DNA of 37,934 bases from Prevotella sp. (GTDB taxonomy: Bacteria; Bacteroidota; Bacteroidia; Bacteroidales; Bacteroidaceae), in contig JAFUAK010000047.1 in assembly GCA_017460765.1 (NCBI GenBank), positions 1 through 37,934 on the forward strand, written 5' to 3'. Positions within the stretch are counted from its first letter, which is position 1. Every line of letters starts with the position of its first letter. Shown piece after piece: positions 23,146 through 31,461 of this stretch. A program made the translations under genes and the position numbers. A model generated the notes under the pieces. It worked only from the letters and a program-made list of their open reading frames with translations, did no database searches and was not told the origin of the DNA.

Positions 23146-23970
23146 ATGATGAAAAGACTGATGATTCTGTTCTCGATGGTTTGCTTATTGAGCATACCGC
23201 AGACCATCCAAGCCCAAGACAAGACTTTATCGGACAGTGCCCTTGTGGATAGTACCGTTGTGGATAGTGCCCTCGTGGAGACGATGCTCGTTGACGATGC
23301 TGATATCGGCGAGACAGAGGAAGGTGGTATCCACAAGCAGTTGAAGACCAAGTTCATCGACGGTAACGTCGGTTTTATGTCGTTGGTGGCTCTGGCCCTT
23401 GTGCTGGGTCTGGCCTTCTGCATCGAGCGTATCATCTATCTGACGCTCTCTGAGATCAAATCCTACAAACTGATGGAAGATATTGAGGCTCACCTGCAGA
23501 AAGACGATGTGGAGGGAGCCAAGCAACTCTGTCGGAATACCCGTGGTCCTGTGGCCTCGGTATGCTATCAGGGGCTCCTGCACATCCATCAGCCCATTGA
23601 TGCCATCGAACGGAGCATTACGAATTATGGTGGTCTGCAGGCAGCAAACTTGGAGAAAGGATGTTCGTGGATCAAACTCTTTATCGCCATGGCTCCCTCG
23701 CTGGGATTCCTCGGTACGGTAATCGGTATGGTGATGGCCTTCGACCAGATCCAGCAGGCGGGTGACATCGGTCCCACCATTGTGGCTCAGGGCATGAAGG
23801 TGGCGCTGATTACCACAATCTTCGGTATCGTGGTGGCCCTGATTCTGCAACTTTTCTACAGTTATATCCTTTCGAAGATAGAAAGGCTGACAGCCCAAAT
23901 GGAGGAGTCGGCCATTACCCTGCTTGACATGATAACCACCTATAAGGAAGTGAAGAGTGAAAAGTTATGA
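23146..23970 (+). CDS. exbB: ExbB/TolQ/MotA family proton channel protein with signal peptide
   Basis: ExbB-type inner membrane proton channel that works with ExbD and TonB. It has 274 residues. Residues 1-24 form a signal peptide (ends IQAQ). They are followed by a periplasmic stretch of about 45 residues with three 5-residue repeats (DSALV-DSTVV-DSALV). The first core helix is near 74-95. The diagnostic MotA/TolQ/ExbB part is LFIAMAPSLGFLGTVIGMVMAF and GMKVALITTIFGIVVALILQ. The signal peptide plus acidic periplasmic extension is common in Bacteroidetes ExbB. Adjacent ATG codons at 23146 and 23149 are both possible. Its C-terminal codons form a GTGAARA heptad, and the next gene overlaps by four bases. 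Confidence 0.93.
   Translation: MMKRLMILFSMVCLLSIPQTIQAQDKTLSDSALVDSTVVDSALVETMLVDDADIGETEEGGIHKQLKTKFIDGNVGFMSLVALALVLGLAFCIERIIYLTLSEIKSYKLMEDIEAHLQKDDVEGAKQLCRNTRGPVASVCYQGLLHIHQPIDAIERSITNYGGLQAANLEKGCSWIKLFIAMAPSLGFLGTVIGMVMAFDQIQQAGDIGPTIVAQGMKVALITTIFGIVVALILQLFYSYILSKIERLTAQMEESAITLLDMITTYKEVKSEKL
23233..23277 (+). repeat. 15-base coding repeat in exbB
   Basis: Three in-frame 15-base units encode DSALV, DSTVV and DSALV in the periplasmic extension after the signal peptide. The unit length is a multiple of three, so copy changes keep the frame, unlike the heptad repeats. Confidence 0.7.
23950..23970 (+). repeat. GTGAARA heptads at the exbB 3' end
   Basis: Units are GTGAAGA, GTGAAAA and GTTATGA. 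They encode the last ExbB residues (EVKSEKL), the stop, and the ATGA overlap that starts the next gene. Shifted by two bases the first pair reads GAGTGAA, close to other words in the window. Confidence 0.5.
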
Positions 23971-24326
23971 ATAGTTTTATATCGCCCTTCTTTGCCGACC
24001 TGATGCTCTGGTTGATGTACCTGATGCTGGCTGCCGCCTTGGTGACCACGGGCTTCTCCGTATGGCACGGCATGCGTACGCGTCGGAAGGGCGATGATAT
24101 CATCAACGGTGTTCCTGCCGGTAAGATAGGGTGGTGCGTGGCCATCTTGCTGGTGGTCTGTCTCGTGGTGACCTTCCTCTTGGGATCCTCTTCTCCTGTC
24201 GTAACCAACGGTGTGCAGTTTACCGACGTGTTCTGGCTGAAAGCCACGGATATGTTTATCTATACCTCAATCCTGCTCATTATCGGATGTTTCGTAAGCG
24301 CTATCGTCAGCAGATTCCGGAGCTGA
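23967..24326 (+). CDS. Small membrane protein between exbB and exbD
   Basis: A 119-residue protein I do not recognise by family. Three hydrophobic helices are visible: about 10-33, 52-72 and 95-114. A basic loop (MRTRRKGDD) lies between the first two, and the C-terminus is basic (SRFRS). It overlaps exbB by four bases and the probable exbD start by 40 bases, so it is tightly coupled to both. Its position suggests an accessory subunit of the ExbB/ExbD complex. This is inference from context only. Confidence 0.75.
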   Translation: MNSFISPFFADLMLWLMYLMLAAALVTTGFSVWHGMRTRRKGDDIINGVPAGKIGWCVAILLVVCLVVTFLLGSSSPVVTNGVQFTDVFWLKATDMFIYTSILLIIGCFVSAIVSRFRS

Positions 24327-24804
24327 ACACCACATCGACGGCAGACATCTCTTTCATGCTGCTGATCTTCTTCCTCGTGACCTCGTCGATGGACACGGAG
24401 AAGGGATTGTTGCGCCAGATGGCACCACCTCCTGTGGAACAGCAGCAGCCGACGGACATCAATAAGGATTTCGTGCTGCAGGTGGAACTGGACGGAAAGA
24501 ATCAGTTGACCTGTGATGGCAAAGCCGTGAGCATAAAGGAGTTGGCTGATGCCGTGAAGGCGATGGCCTCCGTGAATCGCACAGGTCATGTGATCTCCAT
24601 TCAGGCAGATCGTCAGACGAGTTATGAAGCCTACTTCCTCTTGCAGAACACCATTGTGAACGCCTATCAGACATTGCGCGAACGCTATGCCCAAGAACAT
24701 TTCGGAAAGCGTTATGACCAATGTAGCAGCGACGAACGTTCGGCCGTGAATGAATACTATCCCCAGCGTATCAGTGAGACGCCCATCCGGAAAGGAGGTG
24801 AGTC

Positions 24805-24808
<4 letters not shown>
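24287..24808 (+). CDS. exbD: ExbD/TolR family protein (first copy)
   Basis: ExbD subunit of the proton channel. The frame is open from 24131, but ATG 24287 gives MFRKRYRQQIPELNTTSTAD, the standard Bacteroidetes ExbD start. The earlier part lacks similarity and overlaps the previous gene in another frame. It has 173 residues. The proton-carrying aspartate is D20 at the start of the single membrane helix (ISFMLLIFFLVTSSM). A periplasmic domain follows after a proline/glutamine-rich linker. It overlaps the second exbD by four bases. Confidence 0.9.
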
Positions 24809-25291
<483 letters not shown>

Positions 25292-25305
<14 letters not shown>

Positions 25306-25783
25306 GATAGACAAACTTGACAAGCAGATCCTCCGACTGATTGCCGAGGATGCGCGAATCCCTTTCCTGGAGGTAGCGCGCTCGTGTAATGTCAGTGGCG
25401 CAGCCATCCACCAGCGTATTCAGAAACTCACTTCTATGGGTGTGCTGAAGGGATCGCAATATGTAATTGACCCAGAGAAGATTGGGTATGAGACTTGTGC
25501 CTATATTGGACTGAACCTGAAGGATCCCGGCACCTTCGATGAGGTGGTGGAGAGACTCAAGGAGATACCCGAGGTGGTGGAGTGTCATTATACGACGGGC
25601 AACTTCGACATGTTTATCAAACTCTATGCCGTAAACAACCATCATCTGCTGACGATTATCCACGACAAACTCCAGCCCTTGGGGTTGGCGAGCAGTCAGA
25701 CGCTCATATCCTTCCACTCGGCCATCAACCGGCAACTGCCCATTGTGGACATGCTTTTCGGGGAAGAGGATGAGGACTGTTAG
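25292..25783 (+). CDS. Lrp/AsnC family transcriptional regulator
   Basis: A 163-residue feast/famine regulator. The N-terminal winged helix-turn-helix covers about residues 7-55 (DKQILRLIAEDARIPFLEVA, then VSGAAIHQRIQKLTSMGVLKG). The C-terminal ligand-binding (RAM) domain covers about 65-150 and includes VVECHYTTGNFDMFIKLYA. It overlaps exbD by 14 bases at ATG 25292; ATG 25298 is an equally good start. It is the last gene before a clear terminator. In E. coli, Lrp controls glycine cleavage genes. A similar role here is only a guess. Confidence 0.93.
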
Positions 25784-25804
25784 CAGATTCATTCAGGATA
25801 AAAT

Positions 25805-25847
25805 AGGGATTACACCACAAAAAGTGGCGTAATCCCTTTATTTTTTG
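25805..25847 (+). terminator. Intrinsic terminator after the exb-lrp operon
   Basis: Arms 25805-25818 and 25824-25837 pair at 13 of 14 positions (one A-C mismatch) around loop AAAAA. A T-rich tail (TTATTTTTT) follows. It lies 21 bases past the Lrp stop and before the next promoter. Confidence 0.9.
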
Positions 25848-25859
25848 AAAATAAAGTCG

Positions 25860-25867
25860 TATCTTTG
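25860..25867 (+). promoter_or_regulatory. Promoter of the TMEM43-AAA operon (-7 element)
   Basis: TATCTTTG matches TAnnTTTG and lies 61 bases upstream of the first start codon, just after the terminator. The following six genes have gaps of 1-30 bases and no other such site between them, so one transcript to 35565 is likely. Confidence 0.65.
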
Positions 25868-25928
25868 CAACCGAAAACCTGAGTACGGTGATAACCCAAA
25901 TATCAATTAATCATAAATATTAATCATT

Positions 25929-27359
25929 ATGGCTTATACAGAAACGACAACAGTGGGCTATGGCTCACGTGTAGGAAACTCATTTAAGGCAATAGGCAGT
26001 GGCTTCCTGCTGTTTATTGCAGGTACGGCATTACTTTGGTGGAACGAAGGCCGGGCAGTGAAGACAGAGAAGATGCTCGACGAGGCCGGTGGTGCCTACG
26101 TGGAGATGGAGAACCCCAACAAGAAGGATGCCTCCCTGGACGGAGAACTGATTTGCGGTACCGCTATGGCTACGACAGAAGACTCACTGACGGATGCCCA
26201 GTTCGGCATCGGTGCTAAGGCCATTGCCATGAAGCGTTCTGTGGAGTACTACCAGTGGGTAGAGCATGCTCAGGAGAAGCGCGAAGACAAACTGGGTGGT
26301 AAGGAAGAAATAACCACTACCTACACCTATACGAAGGAGTGGGTGAGCCGTCCCGTGGAGTCGGCAGGCTTCAAGGATCCCGCCTACCAGAAGAAGAACA
26401 TGGTACTGACAACCTACGAGCCGATGGAGCAGTATGCTGAGAACGTCTCTTTCGGTGCCTATCAGTTGAACGAGAGCCTGATTCACAGCATCTCCTCCCG
26501 CGAAGGTATGGATTTGGCCATTGCCGAGGATCTGCTGCAGCAGTTCGATAAGAGCACCCAGGCGGCCTATGAGCGCTTCTATGGGGTGCAGAAGAGCACT
26601 CAGCAGCCTGTTCAGCAGCCCGTCCAGCAGCCGGCCATTCCTGATTCTGTAAGAGCCCTGCTCTCCGATTCTGCATTGGCAGTGATCGACTCGCTGCAGG
26701 CTGTCACTGACTCCCTCAACCGTCAGATGGAGAATGCCGAGAACAAGAAGGATCTGGAATATGTTCACCAGGCCAGCAATGTGCTCTATTTCGGTCGTGT
26801 GCCCGGCTCTCCTGAGGTGGGTGATGTCCGTGTGACCTTCGAGAAGATCGTACCTGCCAAGGTGACGGTGATGGCTGTTGTCGATGGTGATACCTTCAAG
26901 CCTTACAAGGCCAAGAACGGCAAGCGCTTCCAGACCCTTGTGATGGGTAAGAAGACGGGAGACGAGATCATCGACGATGCCAAGTCGGCCAACAATACTT
27001 TCCTTTGGATCTTCCGTATCGTCGGTATCCTGATGGTGATCGGTGGTCTGAAGGGTATCTTCGGGTTCATTGAGACCATTCTCAAGGTGGTGCCCTTCAT
27101 CGCGGGTATCTTCGGTTGGGGTATCGGTGTGGTCTGTTCTGTGGTCGGCGTGGCCTGGTCACTCATCGTCATCGCCATCGCATGGCTGTTCTATCGTCCG
27201 TTGCTCGGCATCAGTCTGCTCGTTTTGGCTGGCTTCCTCATTTGGGTATTTGCCTTCAAGGGTAAGGATAAACTGAAAGAACTGGCAGCCAAGGCCAGGA
27301 CGAAGACACCTGAGGTACAGCCTGTACCCCAGCAACCCCAGAATCTGGAGAACGTATAA
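25929..27359 (+). CDS. TMEM43 family membrane protein
   Basis: A 476-residue membrane protein of the TMEM43 (DUF1625) family, first described in animals and also found in bacteria. One helix lies near residues 22-40, followed by the family mark LLWWNEGRAVKT. A large domain outside the membrane follows (about 50-350) with the stretches YYQWVEHAQEK, YTYTKEWVSRPVES and NVLYFGRVPGSPEVGDVRVTF in sections. The C-terminus has four hydrophobic helices between about 358 and 445, and a short proline/glutamine tail. A QQPV repeat lies near residue 220. Bacterial members have no settled function; membrane stress roles have been suggested. It opens a six-gene operon with two AAA+ proteins. The VanZ-like gene follows after 3 bases. 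Confidence 0.85.
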   Translation: MAYTETTTVGYGSRVGNSFKAIGSGFLLFIAGTALLWWNEGRAVKTEKMLDEAGGAYVEMENPNKKDASLDGELICGTAMATTEDSLTDAQFGIGAKAIAMKRSVEYYQWVEHAQEKREDKLGGKEEITTTYTYTKEWVSRPVESAGFKDPAYQKKNMVLTTYEPMEQYAENVSFGAYQLNESLIHSISSREGMDLAIAEDLLQQFDKSTQAAYERFYGVQKSTQQPVQQPVQQPAIPDSVRALLSDSALAVIDSLQAVTDSLNRQMENAENKKDLEYVHQASNVLYFGRVPGSPEVGDVRVTFEKIVPAKVTVMAVVDGDTFKPYKAKNGKRFQTLVMGKKTGDEIIDDAKSANNTFLWIFRIVGILMVIGGLKGIFGFIETILKVVPFIAGIFGWGIGVVCSVVGVAWSLIVIAIAWLFYRPLLGISLLVLAGFLIWVFAFKGKDKLKELAAKARTKTPEVQPVPQQPQNLENV

Positions 27360-27362
27360 GGG

Positions 27363-27761
27363 ATGAGGGTGATTTCGGGCATGGTTCTCTTATTGGCCGG
27401 TGGCAGTATCTATCTGCTGCAGCGCACGACGGGCTTGCTGATGTTCCGGCTGATTGATGCGTTGGGACTGATGGGCTGTGTCGACAGTCTGCGTGCCTCG
27501 GTGACGACCATGCCCGAATTCTTTGTCTATAACCTGCCGGGAGGTTTGTGGTCTGCCTCTTATGTTTTGCTGGCTGATGCCCTGTTCGGCAGTCAGCCAA
27601 TGTCCGTAAGACTGGCCTGGGGAAGTCTGATACCTCTGATCGGACTCACCTCGGAACTGCTGCAGGCAGCAGGACTCTGTCCGGGTACGGCTGACTGGCA
27701 GGATGCCCTCTGCTATGGGGTGCCATATATCGTATACGTTTTATGCTTAACATGGAAGTGA
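27363..27761 (+). CDS. VanZ-like small membrane protein
   Basis: A 132-residue protein with three or four hydrophobic helices. The C-terminal stretch SELLQAAGLCPGTADWQDAL matches the VanZ-like pattern ExxQ...GTxDxxD, and a last helix follows (YGVPYIVYVLCL). VanZ itself gives low-level teicoplanin resistance, but most members of this family have unknown roles, so no resistance claim is made. It starts 3 bases after the TMEM43 gene and ends one base before the AAA+ gene. Confidence 0.75.
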   Translation: MRVISGMVLLLAGGSIYLLQRTTGLLMFRLIDALGLMGCVDSLRASVTTMPEFFVYNLPGGLWSASYVLLADALFGSQPMSVRLAWGSLIPLIGLTSELLQAAGLCPGTADWQDALCYGVPYIVYVLCLTWK

Positions 27762-27762
27762 T

Positions 27763-28767
27763 ATGAAATTTGAAATCAGCGACAGAAAACTGAAGACGGC
27801 AGGTATTGTCCTGTTGGTTATCTTTGTCCTGCTCGGGTGGTTTACCTATTATATCGACCAGTATGAGGTCGATGTAGATACCTATACCACAACGACCGAA
27901 CAGACCGACAGCATGGCGGAGAAGAAGGACTCCGTCGTAGTGAACGAGCCGTTGGAGGGCGATCCCTACCAGGAACTTGATGAACTGATCGGTCTGGAGA
28001 GTGTCAAGGAGGAGGTGCGCACGCTGGCAAACTTCGTGAGAGTGCAGAAGCAGCGCGAGGCACAGGGCCTGAAGAAGTCGAAGGTTTCCTATCACTTGGT
28101 GTTCTATGGCTCGCCTGGTACAGGTAAGACGACCGTGGCCCGTATTGTGGGACGTATCTACAAGGACCTCGGTGTCCTGAAAAAGGGACATACGGTGGAG
28201 ACCGACCGTTCCGGACTTATTGGCCAGTATGTGGGACAGACCGCTCCCAAGACCGATACGGTCATCCAGAAGGCCATCAACGGCGTGCTCTTCATCGATG
28301 AGGCTTACGCCCTGGTGCCCGAGGATGCCACTAATGACTTCGGTCAGGAGGCCATTGCCACCCTGCTGAAGCGTATGGAGGACTATCGCGATAGTCTGGT
28401 GGTCATCGTGGCAGGCTATCGTGACGAGATGAAGAAGTTCATTGACTCCAACCCGGGTCTCCAGTCTCGCTTCACCCGTTATATCGACTTCCCCGATTAT
28501 ACCGGCGGTGAACTCTACGATATCTTCTGTATGTATATGCGCAAGAACCAATATGTTCTTGACGACGAGGCATCCGACTATCTGAAGGAAGCCTTCGACT
28601 ATGTCGTGGCGCATAAGGACCGTAACTTCGGTAATGCCCGTTTTGCGCGTAACATCTTTGAGAAGGCCATCCAGCAACAGGCCAACCGACTGTCGGGCAG
28701 AAAGAATCTGTCGAAGGAGGAACTGACGGAACTGACGCTGGAGGACCTGCAGAACTCATTTAAGTAG
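27763..28767 (+). CDS. Membrane-anchored AAA+ ATPase of the CbxX/CfqX type
   Basis: A 334-residue protein with one N-terminal membrane helix (about 12-30), a charged linker (about 32-68), and one AAA+ module like CbbX, the red-type rubisco activase, and SpoVK/EccA-type ATPases. Walker A is GSPGTGKT (116-123) and Walker B is VLFIDE (175-180). The pore-region stretch SGLIGQYVGQTAPKT and the sensor/arginine region (VAGYRDEM, NPGLQSRFTRYIDF) are present, so it should be active. The same module recurs in the 1367-residue protein at the end of the operon. A single-anchor topology would place the ATPase in the cytoplasm or the periplasm. ATP need and the short basic N-terminus favour the cytoplasm. 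Confidence 0.9.
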   Translation: MKFEISDRKLKTAGIVLLVIFVLLGWFTYYIDQYEVDVDTYTTTTEQTDSMAEKKDSVVVNEPLEGDPYQELDELIGLESVKEEVRTLANFVRVQKQREAQGLKKSKVSYHLVFYGSPGTGKTTVARIVGRIYKDLGVLKKGHTVETDRSGLIGQYVGQTAPKTDTVIQKAINGVLFIDEAYALVPEDATNDFGQEAIATLLKRMEDYRDSLVVIVAGYRDEMKKFIDSNPGLQSRFTRYIDFPDYTGGELYDIFCMYMRKNQYVLDDEASDYLKEAFDYVVAHKDRNFGNARFARNIFEKAIQQQANRLSGRKNLSKEELTELTLEDLQNSFK

Positions 28768-28797
28768 TTGTAACAAACAAGAAAACTATAATACAGG

Positions 28798-30324
28798 ATG
28801 AAGAAACTGTTGATTTGGGCTGTCTGTGCGATGGCAGTGATGATCAGTTGTAAGAACAAGGGACAGACCGGTGCCGTTGAGGGTGTCGATTCCCTGGTCG
28901 TTGATAGCGTGCTCGACGAGGTACAGGATACCACGCCGCCACCATTGTTCCTCTACTATCTGTCGCCCGACTATATGATGTTTGTCTATTGGACGGGCTT
29001 CGAGGAGCCCGACAAGGCGGAGTATGAGAAGAACGAGGCGATGGAGTGGTTCGAGGAGAACCATCTGGCATGGGCCATACAGGAGCGTGCCCGTTTCCGT
29101 GCTAACCAATACTCAAAATTACTGTTGTCTGACGGCCAGACCGTGGATGTCAAGTATAGCGGTGAACAGTTGAAGGATCCCAACGGCAAAGAGATGTATC
29201 CCGGAGAACTGCATGGCCGTCCGACGATTCCCTCGCCAGGTCTTCAGTATGCCCTTGTCAATCCGGCGGATGCGGAGAAATATAAAGAGCAACTGGGTGG
29301 TATGCACCTTCTGGTGACGGAGAGTTATCTGAAAACCCGTAAGCCACTCTCCTGTGAACTCCTGTCTCCCTATGATGCCGAGAAGCCCTTCCCGGCACCT
29401 GTCATCCAGCAACTGGAGAAGGAGTATGGCATGAAGGTGCAGCGCTCCGTACAGTCGCAGAAGTTCGGCGATCGCTATGTCTATGGTGTCGTGCAGTTCA
29501 AGGGCGAATACAAGAAGCCCGGTGTGAAGCCCGACAGTCAGGGTTATGAGCGGAAGTATGCCCTGGCCTTGGAAGTGATTACCGACGGAGACAAGATATA
29601 CTCTTTCCCCGTGGAAGGCGGCTACGACGATCAGTACGGCCCCACTTGGAATGCCGATGACGAGGGTCAGTATATCGAAAGCAGCCTGGTGGCCTTTGAA
29701 GGCCCCAACGGACCGGAGTTCGCCTACTGGCATGGGGCTCCTGAGAGTCTCACGGTGGGCATGTATTATATCCGCAATGAGAAACTTATCCAGCAGCAAT
29801 ATGCCTGCTACCATACCCTGATCGATGAGAACACCCCGCTATGGGAGAAGGATCTCGCCCAGATGCGCAAACTGTATCTGGAGGCGGACGCTCAAGAGAA
29901 CAAGGACTATAATCTGACGCGCTACAGGACCATCGATATCGATGAGGATGGTGTCGAGGAATTCTGGCTCCGCGACAAGGATGACAAGCATGGAGCCATC
30001 TTCACCATGAAGGACGGCAAGATCAGTCTGGTGGGTGTGGAGAACGGACGCTTGCAGGTATCCTTCCGTCGGGCGACTGGCGGCAAGGGCTATGTGGTCA
30101 TCTCCGGTTCGGCAGGAGGGCCCTCCATGCATACCGAGGTCTATGAACTCAAGAACAGTGAGGTGGTGCATCGTTTCTGGGCACTGGAGATCTATGGCGA
30201 GATCGACGAGTGCACCGTCAATGGTAAGGAGGCCACCAAGGAAGAAGGCGAGGCTTATCTGAAGTCGTTGCCCGAGGCGTATGAGCCTTATAAGTATTTC
30301 ACGCCTATCGGTGAGGAAGAATAA
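28798..30324 (+). CDS. Predicted lipoprotein with an acidic D-x-D-x-D-G segment
   Basis: I do not recognise the family. The 508-residue protein has a lipoprotein signal: a basic start, a hydrophobic stretch and lipobox VMIS before C18. The middle part is rich in aromatic and charged residues. A D380-x-D382-x-D384-G segment (DIDEDGVEEFW) looks like the calcium-loop pattern of integrin/FG-GAP-like repeats. The C-terminal part (GGKGYVVISGSAGG and WALEIYGEIDE) is beta-rich. The next gene has the same type of segment, so the two may be distant relatives. It lies 30 bases after the AAA+ gene. It is probably anchored in the outer or inner membrane, facing the periplasm or surface. Confidence 0.8.
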   Translation: MKKLLIWAVCAMAVMISCKNKGQTGAVEGVDSLVVDSVLDEVQDTTPPPLFLYYLSPDYMMFVYWTGFEEPDKAEYEKNEAMEWFEENHLAWAIQERARFRANQYSKLLLSDGQTVDVKYSGEQLKDPNGKEMYPGELHGRPTIPSPGLQYALVNPADAEKYKEQLGGMHLLVTESYLKTRKPLSCELLSPYDAEKPFPAPVIQQLEKEYGMKVQRSVQSQKFGDRYVYGVVQFKGEYKKPGVKPDSQGYERKYALALEVITDGDKIYSFPVEGGYDDQYGPTWNADDEGQYIESSLVAFEGPNGPEFAYWHGAPESLTVGMYYIRNEKLIQQQYACYHTLIDENTPLWEKDLAQMRKLYLEADAQENKDYNLTRYRTIDIDEDGVEEFWLRDKDDKHGAIFTMKDGKISLVGVENGRLQVSFRRATGGKGYVVISGSAGGPSMHTEVYELKNSEVVHRFWALEIYGEIDECTVNGKEATKEEGEAYLKSLPEAYEPYKYFTPIGEEE

Positions 30325-30339
30325 GGTGAGGAAGAATAA
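30310..30339 (+). repeat. 15-base tandem duplication over a stop codon
   Basis: The unit GGTGAGGAAGAATAA occurs twice in perfect tandem. The first copy is the end of the lipoprotein gene (GEEE and stop). The second is an untranslated copy in the gap before the next gene, and looks like a recent slippage product. Confidence 0.85.
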
Positions 30340-30344
30340 AAAGG

Positions 30345-31442
30345 ATGAGAGATATGAGAAGACTTAGTTTGATGCTTGTGAGTGCCCTGATGGCCTTGAC
30401 GGCTTCGGCACAGACCCGCTTTTCCATCGACCAGGTACACCAGTCATGGACCACGATGAGCATTCCTGCTGCTAAACAGAATGGTGGTATCATCCAGTTG
30501 GTGGAGGCCTTCAACAAGGCGTGGCCCACCTATTCCGTTACAGAGTTCCTGAAGGATGCCAAGCGTCCTGCCGACCACCAGCAGTGGATTATCACTGTCG
30601 ATCGTCTCAATGGCTTCGTCAGTTTTGCCGAGGGCAGCGACGATCAGGCCAGTGAGGTGATGCAGGCTTGCGTGTGGAAGCGCAGCGACGGACATAAACT
30701 CTTCGCCGTGGCCTTCATGCAGCACGCCTCTGAGGTGAGGGCTTTTACCGCCTTCTACGACTACGACCCTGCTACGGGCATCCTGAGACCTCAGCAGGCC
30801 CTGGCCGATCTCTTCACCCCCAACGAGCCCAAGGGCTTCATCACCATCTCGCTCCCCCAGCATGGCAAGGACATGAAGGTGCAGGAGTATTTCATCAATG
30901 CCGGTCGCGGCATCACTCATATCTATCCCTGGGACGGTATGAAGCCGGGGCGTGAGCGTGTGGAGATAGAAGACATCCAGCAGATGTGGAATACCTATCA
31001 GGATCAGGCGATGATGGACGGTGAACAGCCCGTCAGCCGCTATGCCCTCATTGATATCGATCGTGACGGGTCACCCGAACTGATGCTCGGCTCCGAAGAC
31101 GATGACTATCAGGCCGTTTATGCCCTTTACGACGGGCAGTGGCAGATGATTGCCGCGAAGGACTACAAGCGCCAATTGAACTTCTTCCCCCCGAAGGCCG
31201 TGGGCAGTTCGGGAGGCTGTGGCACGGGCTGCTTCTACATAGATTGGACCCTGTTGGAGAACAGCCGTCCCAAGCACCATATCGAGAACAGTCAGGAGTA
31301 CAATTTCCAGGATGACAAGATGGTGGACAACTACTCACTCGACGGTCGTGAGATCGTCCATGCCGAGGAGGGCAATCGTCTGGTCAAGTCCTTTGGTGAA
31401 TCCGTGGAGATGACCATCGACTGGCGTCCGTTAAACCGTTAA
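30345..31442 (+). CDS. Secreted protein of unknown function
   Basis: A 365-residue protein with a cleavable signal peptide (about 1-24, ending ALTASAQ); ATG 30354 is an alternative start. I recognise no family. Visible parts are an N-terminal domain with several aromatic strands, an acidic D237-x-D239-x-D241-G-x-x-E245 loop in YALIDIDRDGSPELMLG, like that of the preceding lipoprotein, and a cysteine pair CGTGC further on. The C-terminus is charged and not an obvious type IX sorting domain. It lies 20 bases after the lipoprotein and 19 before the large AAA+ gene, so it belongs to the same operon. A partner of the lipoprotein is a reasonable guess. Confidence 0.8.
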   Translation: MRDMRRLSLMLVSALMALTASAQTRFSIDQVHQSWTTMSIPAAKQNGGIIQLVEAFNKAWPTYSVTEFLKDAKRPADHQQWIITVDRLNGFVSFAEGSDDQASEVMQACVWKRSDGHKLFAVAFMQHASEVRAFTAFYDYDPATGILRPQQALADLFTPNEPKGFITISLPQHGKDMKVQEYFINAGRGITHIYPWDGMKPGRERVEIEDIQQMWNTYQDQAMMDGEQPVSRYALIDIDRDGSPELMLGSEDDDYQAVYALYDGQWQMIAAKDYKRQLNFFPPKAVGSSGGCGTGCFYIDWTLLENSRPKHHIENSQEYNFQDDKMVDNYSLDGREIVHAEEGNRLVKSFGESVEMTIDWRPLNR

Positions 31443-31461
31443 TGACTCATACGACGAGAAT

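Noticed and set aside
24131..24286. Upstream extension of the first exbD frame
   Set aside because: The extra residues overlap the preceding gene in another frame and have no ExbD features. ATG 24287 gives the standard start.
27363..27761. Glycopeptide resistance gene because of VanZ similarity
   Set aside because: VanZ-like proteins are widespread small membrane proteins of mixed function. No vanA/vanX-type genes are nearby, so resistance is not supported.
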